A stretch of DNA of 64,000 bases, from the NCBI GenBank assembly GCA_002633005.1, contig NMRA01000007.1, forward strand, positions 177,290 to 241,289, read 5' to 3'. Within the stretch, counting starts at the first letter, position 1. Each line of letters begins with the position of its first letter. The position numbers and the translations under genes were made by a program. Below, in pieces: positions 1 to 12,000 of this stretch. The notes under the pieces were generated by a model. That model saw nothing but the letters and a program-made list of their open reading frames with translations, did no database searches and was not told the origin of the DNA. The stretch comes from Phoronis australis. Its lineage: Eukaryota > Phoronida > Phoronidae.

Positions 1-3000
1 GACAGACATTTGGACTTCTTCGAGATGGTCAGAGCTGAAGATGAAAAGGAGTTTGCCAAGAAGTTTGAAGTTGTAAGTATTAGTCTGTTTACGTTAGTTC
101 ACTGTGTATCAATATGTACATACAACATAATACACGGCCATTGATACAACTGTCCTCTGATTGGCTGAAGCGCGGTACGATAACTTTCAATGTGGCTTAC
201 TATTGATCAACTTGTCTATGAAATATCATTTTTCGTTGATTCTACCTGGATGTCAGACACTGTAGAAATCGTAAACCCTGTCCACAAAGCGTACAGCTGT
301 TGTCAATACTTCAAATCTGCTGTAAAACAAAGTAGTCTAATAGTAAGAGATGGAATAAACAGAGGTTGTGTTATACAACAGAGGCCAATCCTTTGGTGTA
401 TCAGGTGATGTGGATCGATGGAGAGAAGTATTGGTCTCCTTTGGTACATGTGACCTGATATCAGCCTCAAGATGGGTCCGTATTTGTGTCAAGGCTTGGA
501 ATTTTCTTCTTTTAAAAGGATTTCCTCCTTTTATTTAATTTCTAGTTTTCTATTCTTCGTCTCTTTTTATCATTATTTCCTTGAATTAAATTTTACGGCA
601 CAAAAAATATTTCTATCACACAAGCTATTTATTTGTGGAAAACAATACATCACGCAAAAAATTTTCCTCTTTTTGTCATTGGTCATTCCAAGCCCTGTTG
701 TATATTAAACTCACTTCTTTAAAAATTTGACAAAATGAAGATACGTGAAGAAGCAAGTATTAAAGCGTTGTCCTATAGCCTCAGTTGTTATGTATGGTAG
801 GTGCTTTAAAGTACCTTTAAGGTTAAAGGACAATTTAACTTACTAATTGCTGTCTAGTGTTACAAGCAGTTTTACATTTTGTCAAAAAAGTGTTAGAAAT
901 GAGTTAGTGACCAAAAATGTAATATAACTTGATAACATGAAAAATAAATGACATACAAAGTTTGAGATTTGACTGGTACAAGGTAACTTTAATACTGCAC
1001 AACCCTATTATGAATCTCACCCACATTTTGTAATTCTTAACGTTTGTAACTGTTTGATTCAATTCAATTTTGATAACTCGTCGCTGTCTTCTACCGCCAG
1101 TCTCACGTAGACACTAAGAGTGCCACCAGTATGTTCGAGTTGCTCAGGAAGAAGTTGGCCTTCACCACAGCCTACCCTCATCTACTGTCCATACTTCAGC
1201 ATTCTCTACAGTTACCATGTAAGTGTTTACATCTATTGCGGTGTCCTACAGAGGTCTCTGTCTTACCCACACTTATTGTTTGTATCACGACAGTGTCAGA
1301 ACAGACGTGTAATGTAGAAACGTCTCGCTAAGAAAACGCCATTATCCTCCCACCATTGATAATTTGAAGTCGATTTTTTATGACGCAATGAAGTATTTTC
1401 TGTCACAATTGTTCAAAATGAGATATCTAGATGGAACTAGATTGTGAATATATACACACACTGAAATGTGAAATCTATCTGTTGAGTTGATGAGCTCAGA
1501 TATTGTGTTGTTATGGTGCTTTCTGAGCTTACATCTTTTATTGTGAATTTTTTGTGAATTACAGTTTCCATAATTAGAANTACAAGGTAACTTTAATACT
1601 GCACAACCCTATTATGAATCTCACCCACATTTTGTAATTCTTAACGTTTGTAACTGTTTGATTCAATTCAATTTTGATAACTCGTCGCTGTCTTCTACCG
1701 CCAGTCTCACGTAGACACTAAGAGTGCCACCAGTATGTTCGAGTTGCTCAGGAAGAAGTTGGCCTTCACCACAGCCTACCCTCATCTACTGTCCATACTT
1801 CAGCATTCTCTACAGTTACCATGTAAGTGTTTACATCTATTGCGGTGTCCTACAGAGGTCTCTGTCTTACCCACACTTCTTGTTTGTATCACGACAGTGT
1901 CAGAACAGACGTGTAATGTAGAAACGTCTCGCTGAGAAAACGCCAGTTTCCTCCCACCATTGATAATTTGCGGTCGATTTTTTATGACGTAATGAAGTAT
2001 TTTCTGTCACGATTGTTTGAAATGAGATATTTAGATGGAACTAGATTGTGAATATATACACACACTGAAATGTGAAATCTATCTATTGAGTTGATGAGCT
2101 CAGATATTGTGTTGTTATGGTGCTTTCTGAGCTTACGTCTTTTATTGTGAATTTTTCTTGTGAATTACAGTTTCCATAATTAGAATTTCAAAAATTGTTG
2201 ATAAGCTCTGTCCATTTCTCTTAGTCACCACACCAAATGGCAACAGTAACATCGGTCACTACTGGCAGCTGATCGACCGTGTCGTCCAACAGATAGCCAT
2301 ACAGCAGAAGGATGGCAAAGACCCTGACGTAGCGCCACTAGAGGGACTCGATGTCAACAAAATTGTCAAGCAGTAGGTTTTAATACAAACTTATGTAGCC
2401 TTTGAGTCTGTAGAAAAGAGTCTTTCTAAACATGTTTCTGTTCTGTGTTGCAATATGTTAAGAAGTTTAAACTTGTTTCTGGAATTATGGTCTTGGGCTT
2501 TGTGTAGTACCGTTATTCTTTAATAACCGTGACTGTAACTGGTCATGTGTTGAACTCTGTCATCACAGCCACGAAGCACGAGTACTTGGTTCTCTAGCTA
2601 TATCTCATAGGCTCACTTAACTGAAAGACGACTCCTTATATTTGGCCCAGTGCTGTAATACATTGAAACGAGATGATCACAGAGGACGTTTGTGATGATT
2701 TCTTAAGTTAGTTTTGAGTCAGTTATATTTATTCTCTTATTCAATTTTTGTTGGCTGCAAGTTGTCAGGTTACATATAATTGATTTTGGTAAAGAGTACA
2801 GTTTTCCGACTTCCTACGTTCGCAGGCTTGCCAGAGAAAATGAAATGAAAGAGTTTCAAAACAAATTACGTGAACTTAGTAAAGAAAATGATGAGCTAGC
2901 GGCGAAACTAGTCAAAAAGGAAAGGGAGTGTGAAATACGAACACAAGAGAAGGTAAGTGGCAGTGGTATGTTGCCCACTAGTCGAGTCAAGATACCACAT

Positions 3001-6000
3001 AACTTATTGGCTTCAAAGTCTTTGTCATTACCTTTTATGATATACCTTCCAAAATAATGAATGTGAAATTGAATGCTGCTTTCTGGTATAGGATTTTGTA
3101 CTTAGCATTAAGTATGGTATGTGGGTGGAAATGAATGTTGGAGATGCGGAGTTGGGCAGTATTCGCTTCGTGTTTCTGGTACTAACTCTTTTGAAGCTTT
3201 ACATTTTGCTTATGTTGTTACATTCCTGTACTTTAGGCCGTAGCGTTGTAAGCTGTTTATAATTTACACTGGTATAGAAATGCAGTGAATTTCCGCAGTA
3301 TCACTCACATCTAATGTTCTTGGCAACAGAAATACTATGCGATTAAACTGGATTTTGGGAAGGAAGTATTGTCTCCTGAATATCAATGACTGAACAGCCT
3401 AAACAGAGTGGTGATGGTTTAAAAGATTTTCAATTATTACTAATTCCTTCTGTATCATTGGTTTACTGAGAATGGCTTCTTCAGTGAACATGATTATTTA
3501 CAACAACCTTTGCATTAAGCTTTTACACTTTCTTGGGCAATATCTTCATAAATACTTGAAATCTGATAAAACGTGGTAGCCGAATACTAATTTACATAAC
3601 GTTCATTCGCTTCCATTTATTATTTCTTATCCTTGTACATGTGTTAGCCTGCGGCTGTGTGTGAGAACCGGCCTGCTGTGTGCGGCCTCCTGGTGGCAGT
3701 TTGTGCTGCGTGTCTTGCATGGCTCTTTTGACGCTTGCGAGCTTGCTTGGGTTCTAGGAGGATCTCATGGAAACTGTCAACAAAATGAAAAGTCGGCTTG
3801 AGCGAGAGAGCACCGGACACGCTGAAGCCAAAGTACAAATAGGAGACCTGATTACACGACTTAATGAATTTAAAAATCAGGTGAGATTGCTGAGGCTGAC
3901 CCTTATCATTTTCTTTGCTTTCATAAGTGCTGTCCACATTACGAGTTACCCTGCATTACAAGTTACTAGTTACTCCCAGAACGAGTTATCGCCAAGTTTA
4001 TAGTAGTAGTTAATTTAGATGCTGTTTGCGTTGGGACAACCTGACACTCATAACGCTAAATCGTCATGAGAGACCATCCGGAGTTGGTATATAGTGCAAC
4101 TCCGGACGTTCTGGGGTCAACAGAAAACCACAGTTCAACTGTGAGTCTACAACAATGTGATAAACGAGAGTAGTTCTGCTTGCTGCGTCAGCTGCTGGTA
4201 TGCTTATCTCTTTTATGACACACAATGTGTGACTGGGCAAAGCGTTTTCAAAATAATGTGGATAAATCAGTGGAGTGTGAGACCCCTGAGGTCCCTGTTA
4301 AGTCCTCACGACAATTCTACGTTATGTCACTTGACAACGTATCCCTCATTATTGAGGTAGAGCAACTTGTTGTAGGTAAACTTGTCCCAGTACAGGTCAT
4401 AGTGTGGACACAAGCCTGCAGACAAGGCAGAAGGAATCATTAGCTGTGTCCTGGCTGAGTTACACGTCTCATAGGGTTGCCTTATCATTTTTGCACCATA
4501 TGTGTCTCAATGTGTAGGGGGTGTACTGTGGACACTCCGCTGATTGGGGGCAAGTTGATCTAGGGTAACTCGTAGTATGGACATGACTACAGTTAATTTA
4601 AAGGTGGCAGGTACTGATCACTTTTATTATTGCCCATATGTAAAGTTGGCAAACCATTAGTTCCCGTCTATAGCAATGATGGGCAACTCAGATGTTCACC
4701 AGGTGGCGCTATTGGAGACAGTCCCTGTGTTACTCAAGTAGACTGTGAACACAAAGTTGTTCACCTCCATGAACATGTTCCTTGGTGGGGTAAAGGTCCC
4801 ACCTAACCTGAATGCTTGAAATTTCCGTGGACAGAACCATTGTGTTTACTGGCACCACCTTCTGAATTCCAAGTGCCTCGTCACTTGATAGTATTTTTCA
4901 TAGTGCCTCCGTTTGGTGTTTTGCTTGTTTTCCAGCAGCCGGGGAGAGTATTGTAATTGAGTGGCCTGCATGAACCAGGCAGTGTTGTTTCAGTTAACAT
5001 TGTTTGGCATTCAGTGTGTCTGTGTATCAGCTGCTTAGAATGGATGGCTGTTCCCACTGAAACATTACTGCAGATCTCATACCAGACATATAAAATGTCT
5101 TGCTCTAAAATTTTAACTATTTGCAGCAAAGCCATATCTTGTAAAAGTTTTTGTACCTGATTTTTGTAAACATTTTGCTCTATCTGAAGTTGAAGTAATT
5201 GCAGCATATTTTGGTTACCAAAGGTCACAGATTTTCAGAAACCTTTTTAAAGACAAAATCATGAAACCATGCGTTTTTGAAATCCTTAATGTTTGCAGAA
5301 ATATATAATGTGTATGAAAATTTCCTGTTACCAAGTATTTTCTGAAAGAGCATCACTGTATCTCTCATCAATTTGAACCTGAAAATTTTTACATTAAATT
5401 TGTCAGGTCAATTTGCCATAAAAGGTGTCTAGGAATAATGTATAAGCCACAAACTGGGATGTCTAACATGTTCTCATTTTTTCATCAGAGTTTGAATTCT
5501 GTAACACAGTGTTTACCAACCAAGACAAATTTAACAAGACCTGCTAATTAATTGTGTATTAATGACATTTGTGTCATCGCTGGCTCTGCAGATCGAGGTT
5601 GAACGGCGGGAAAGAGAGAAACTTGAACAGTTTGTTAAGACAGGCAGTTTACCTGACGATGCTAAAGTAAACTTTACCACAGCAGCCTCTAGTCTGTCTT
5701 CAATGTCGGCTGCGCCGGCATCCGCCCCACCACCTCCTCCGCCCCCTCCAGGAGCTGCGCCACCGCCACCACCTCCACCACCGGGACCACCACCAGCTCC
5801 AGGTATTTGTCTGTGAGACGCCAACCCCCTCTTGTGTCACTACGTACCCGGCAGTCAACAGTTTGAGACCATTTGTTGCAATTCTTTTGTTATAGGCATG
5901 GGTTTTGATTTCCAACGCATCAAGGTGTCAATAAATTATTTGGTAGAGGAACTCACTGGTCCTTTTGTTAAGGTTAATTAGTCTGAATTTGCACAGTGTA

Positions 6001-9000
6001 CTTGTTTCCTACCCAGAATTAGCTGTTGCTGACAAAATTAAAGGCAGGGTAGCATTTCGCCCAGGGTCTGGCGGAACTCGACCGTGTTAAGGGTACCATT
6101 AGTGGGATTGACCATAAACGATGGTCTAACAAGAACACATGTTTGTGCATAAATTATCGCATAACACTGATTACCTTGCACTGGTAAACACTGTCTGGTA
6201 TGTGCCTGCAGAAAAGATTTTATTTATTGCGATATTTTTGGCTTAAATTTTTTACAAAAAAGAACAATGAGCTTAACCATTAACAATCATGGTGTTTTTA
6301 TCATTAAAATCAACCCAAAGTTACGAGCACTTAACACATTTCAAAGTTAAGAAGAGCACTTAATCAGACATGTCATTAGCAAGATGGGCTAAATCACATA
6401 ATAAGACACGGAGTTAAGTAAAAAATAGGCAGTATAATTATATATAATAGCAACTTAATTGTCATAACCCTATGAAAGGAGTTCAAACCCTGGGTGAAAT
6501 GAACAGTCTTCCTACAGTCCAGTTACAGCATATCTTTTACCTTCTCATGTGGTTCAGTAGGGTTGACTTTGAATAAAGCTGTTGGAAAATTGAATGAAAT
6601 TTCCCTTTTAATCCTCGTTGCAATTAAAGGGAATATAATAATGGTAGGCGCATGATTCTGTTTGTGTCCGTGCAGAAAATAATACCTTTCTGTGCACGAC
6701 TTCTATATTTCTCGAGGTTTCGACCACACTTTAAAAACAGTGTGCTACTGAAGTGCCATAGCACATATTGTTGGCATTTTGCGATTCGATTGTATATTCC
6801 TGAGTTTTGGGCCATTGTTGATTTTTACGCATTCGTGTTGGGAAATACACCTTTGTGCGCCAGTCTTCTTGCGTTTCTTAAGAAAGTTTGACTAAACAGG
6901 TATGCTTACAAACTGCCATTATAGCACTTTTCCATTTTGCAGAATTCTCATCATTTCCATGCACTCGTGTATGGAAATACTCTTCTGTGTGCAACTCTTA
7001 CATTGCAGAGATTTTGACTACTAATTTCAAAGAAGTATGCTTGCAATATGCCGCCATCCTTATCACTAGCATTCTGGATTCAACCATATTGTCCTGGATT
7101 TTATCTTGTTGGTTTTCGCGCATCCAGGCTGTGCGCAAGCCCTCTTTCATTTCAAAGGGAATTTTGACCAAATTTTTAAAACCTATGCTTGTTGTGCTGG
7201 CATTTTGCGATTCAGCATTATTTTTCTAAATTTAAGCCCCTTTTTGCTCTTCTGTGTGCTGCCCTCTAGAGGACATTTAATGGGATATTTCTCTCTGTAA
7301 CTGCCTTGTTTCACGGAGGAATACTTTTGTCTTTACTGTTATATTTCCTAAAAGTAAGCTTATTATAATTATCTCAGTTATATTTCCCACTTGATCTAGT
7401 ATAATGACTTTGTTTGCAGGCTGTCCTGCACCCCTGGGTATTGCAGGCGGACCACCGCCACCTGGTGGAGCTGTGAAGAAGAAGAACATTCCAAAGCCAC
7501 AAAATCCTCTTAAGTCTTTTAACTGGGCCAAAATACCTGACAGCAAACTAACTAACACGGTATGGGGAGACATTGATGATACTAAGGTATGTTAAACATT
7601 CTGAGACTGCAGTAAATTTATGGTAACAATTTAGGCAAATTGGTGCATAATTATGTTATCGTTAGTGTTTATTTATAATACAACCAACCAAAGAACCAAA
7701 AAAAATTTACTGACATGGGGAAATTCATTTTTTCCGTTCAAAAATGGATAATCACCTCACAGAAACATTCGGCATACATGGCTGCTGATGACTTCCTCCG
7801 TACCTAACAGGTGGCACTGTGTACAGTATGTTGTTGTAGACTGAGCTGAGTTTGCAGGCGTCCTCATCACGGTTCATAGCAGACTTTGGTTGGTGGATCC
7901 AGATAGTTTGCTGTATTCTCCTTTTGAAATAATTAAGTTCCCTGTCAGTGACACTCACTCCATTCCTGAGTGGATCACATGATTGTCTCTAGTTGTTTAA
8001 TGATAAAAAGTTGACTTCCTTTTTCATAATTTTGGATTTTACCATAGTCATTTGTTTGAGAACTAGTTTTGCTACAAGTCAAAAATATTTTTGGCGTTAT
8101 AAGTTGTGTTCTCCACATGCTGTTTTGACTCGTCACTGCGTTGAGTTTGAATTCTGTTGTCTTGAGTTTGGCTTACTTGTCGTTGAGTTTGAAAACCTAA
8201 TATATGCTACAAGTTTAAAGTGTTGAGAGATTAGTCATTTGTTAAGGAAATTGGGACATTTTGGATTTTGGTATCAGTTCTATGCATTTATTCGAAGGCT
8301 TAACACATAAACTCCCCACAGTATGGACATGGACTTCCAAACACGTACTTGAATTTTGTAATTCCAGTCGACTGGTTTGAATTTCCTGTTGTGGAGAACA
8401 CTGATAAGTAAAACTATTGAGTTCTGGTAGATGGATGAATTTATTTAGCCAGATTATGGGCTTCTTGAGTTAACACAGATGTAAATTAAATCAGTTTTTG
8501 GCCACAATAAGATCAAGTGAGAGATACAAATTTCACTCTATGGGTGTTACATGAGCTGTATGTTGGCACTTGTTGTCCTAAATTGTTGTAAATATGATCC
8601 TGATGATGTCTAATGAAAAGACGAAACGTTGAATTGAACATGAACTTTTTTATTTGTGCAACACAGATGTAGTAACTTGTAGTGTTTATTTGTAGTTATA
8701 CAAAACTTTAAATTTGGAAGAGTTTGAGAACATGTTCTCGGCTTACCAAAGAAAGGAGGAAGATCTGGGCCTTCAGGGTCAGATGTCAGTCAAGGGCAGG
8801 TCTAAGGAGTTGTCTGTGATTGATGGTCGACGGGCGCAGAACTGTTACATCCTTTTGTCGAGGCTCAAGATGACCGACGACGAGTTGGCTAGAGCAATCT
8901 TGACAATGGACGACCAGGAAGAATTGCCAAAGGATATGTGTGAACAGGTCAGTGACTCTGTTTGTGCCTGATCATATAAGTTGTAGTGTTCAATTGTGAC

Positions 9001-12000
9001 CAGGTCTGTGATTGTGTTCATGCATGAACTTATAAGTTGCGGAGTTCATTTGTGAAGAGATCTGCAACACTGTACATGTGTGAGCAAGTCTCTAACACAG
9101 CTTTTATAAAAATGGTGTGTAAAACTATTTTATGTGAACAGGACTATGAGGTTGTTAGTGTGAATGGAATTAAATGCATAATTATGTTATTTTTTAACAG
9201 GCCGGTTCCATAATATTTGCTTATTTCGTTCTTGGTTCAACATACATGTGTTATGTCTTAGACATTTTCTGTTTCATAATAAATGGTGTTTGAAAGTCGT
9301 AGTTATTACTATTTGATTGGTGTCTTCAATTTTTTGTCAGAAAAAAAGTGGAGAAGGATGCTAATTGGTATCAAAATATTTTAATAATTTCAGACACCTT
9401 GATGATGAAAAATTCTTGATCATTTCAAAATTACAAATTCAAAAGTTTTTGAGAAACAGTTTTCAATTGCCAGTGTTGTGAAATTTCCTTCATAACAATC
9501 CGTAAGATTTGTGGGTACGTTTGTAGTTGCTGAAGTTTGTACCGACCCCTGAAGAGGCACAGATGTTGTCAGAACAGGAACAAGACCTTGACCAGATGGC
9601 CAGAGCTGACCGGTTCTTATATGACATGTCCAAGTAAGGAGTGGCTATCTGCCCGAAGTTTTTGTATATTATCTGTCTACAGGTGTACAGTATTTGTGCA
9701 TCTTGTTCACCTGTCTGTAATTGTGTTATAATTAATTTTATTTTATTTTCCTGACAATGCCAGATTGCTGTTCCAAATTTATTTAACACTGGCTAATGTC
9801 AGCTGGCATTGTGTTCTAGTCATTGTTGGACAGTAACACATATTGTTAATTTGTTTTGTTAGGTAACATTTTTAACACCACCGTATGGGCTGAGCGACAA
9901 ACGTTTTTGTGTGATACCTAAAATGTATTTTCTAAGTGGTGCTTGTTTGGATAATGTGCAGTGTTTGAGCTTCAGCAAAAAAAATGTGTGGCCCGCCGGG
10001 CCATTTTCTTGAATATAAGACCACATCCACATAGGGCCTGTATGTGAAAGTTTACTGGCCCGGCCGTAAATTCACTGGCCCCTGGCCACCAGGCCAGCAT
10101 GTATTTCGAACGCTGATAATGTACAACGTTGCTTTTGACTTTTACCTGTAGAATTGTCCATTATGAGCAAAGACTCAAAGCTCTCTGTTATAAGAAGAAG
10201 TTCTCAGAAAGAATCAGCGACCTCAGACCAAGAGTAGAAGGTACGTCACTGCGAATGTTTCAGTCATGTGACCTGCATAAGCTCTGTTTCCTAACACATA
10301 ACAACACATTTTGTATACTGAATATGCTTACACGGAAACCACTTGTCTTTCTCTGTAGTGACGCGCCTCTCCCATTCTAGCTGCTCCTAAACATGTTGCG
10401 TTTAATTTTGAACTGTAGTGGGAGGTACATTTGAATGAACAGAATTGAACCCAATGTTTGTTATTGTGAAGTTGATAATCACAAGAACAGACTGTCAATT
10501 ATTCGTTGCTTTTTGAGATTTTGCTCTTTGTTAATTATTGTTTTTCTTATTAAGAGAAGGTCAATTCAAGTATCCAGACTCAAAGCTAATTTCTCAATCG
10601 ATTAATAGTTCATCTTTAACGCAGCTGAATATACATTGCCACATATTTGCCGCATGACCGATTTGCTCGCAGTATAGATAAGAATTGAGCATTCTTGTTG
10701 GTTGAAAGTCAGCTAGTGGAAACTTCATGCAATTTTGCTTAGCTTTATTGACTGAAGCATCAAACAGTTAATGAAAACACAGACCCTAGATTGACTTTGA
10801 TAAACACATTTATTTCAGCGGTGCTAAATGCATCCATTCAGGTACTGAAGAGTAAGAGACTACGGAAGCTGCTGGAGATCGTGCTGGCCTTTGGCAACTT
10901 CATGAACCGCGGACAGCGTGGAAATGCATCAGGCTTCAAATTACAAAGTCTCAATCGCATCGTCGACACCAAGTCTAGTGCCAACAAACAAGTGACATTG
11001 TTGCATTATCTAGTGACCACAGTTGAATGCAAGGTGGGTGGTTGGAAGTAGTGTGGGTAAACTACTGGAATGGGTATCCAGGCGGTTAGTACAATTATAT
11101 GTTTGACTGCCTCAGAGGAACCGGTTTGTTGGTGTGTGTTAGAATTAAACCTCTCAGAATGTTCCTGGTTTAACAGTTCAAGATTAATTATCTGTGCTGT
11201 TGTACCAAGTAAATTATGGGGAACCGCTGGATATAAATCAGGATCAAGAAATGAAGCGGTTGTGACAAGTGTAGCATTGTAATAAGATGCGTTATTTTCT
11301 TAGAAATGAATTACGATCATGAAGTTGCTTAAATTTCCATCGCAATATGCCGGAAAGTCGAATTCTACTTATTATAAAATGTAGGGAGACAACATGCCCC
11401 TGCGTTCCCTCTCAACTACACCCCTGCGTACTATCCTATCTTGAGTCGAGATCTGTCCCTTAGACAGGTTTAGATTGGAAATTTGCAAAGTCGAATAATG
11501 AGGAAGAACAATTATTTCATCATTTGTTGTGAGTTATGCATGATTGCAGGCAAGCATTGAGATTTATTTAATGAGTCAGTCAATGAACTTTATTCTTGTT
11601 ACAGTTTCCTGACGTGCTCAAGCTGGAACAAGAGATACCAGACACTCGCTTTGCCTCAAAAGTGGGGTAGGTTAATGTGCGCAGTGTTAACTGTTGGAAA
11701 GTGGCTTCACACAGTTGTAGTACTTGGGATCATTCATTGTTATTGATTTTTCCAAAAACGTGCTTCTTTTTGAAGGTGGAATCTGTGTTTTATTGAATTG
11801 ATAAATTGATCGTGTACATCTTGCAGTCAAGGTTTGTCAGTAATGAATGATTTGATTTCCTTTTGTAGTTTGCAGTAATGAATGATTTGATTTCCTTTTG
11901 TAGTTTGCAGGATCTTGAAACAGAAATAAGACAATTAAAATTGGGATTGAAAGAAATAGAAAAGGTATGCTACTTGTTATTAATATTAAACATAATAGTT

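Noticed and set aside
1101-1822. Mutually exclusive exon cassette in DAAM
   Set aside because: The two exons are identical and divided by an N at the exact repeat edge, so an assembly artefact is the better explanation.
5531-5824. Glycine-rich minus-strand ORF
   Set aside because: It is the antisense of the DAAM proline-rich FH1 exon.
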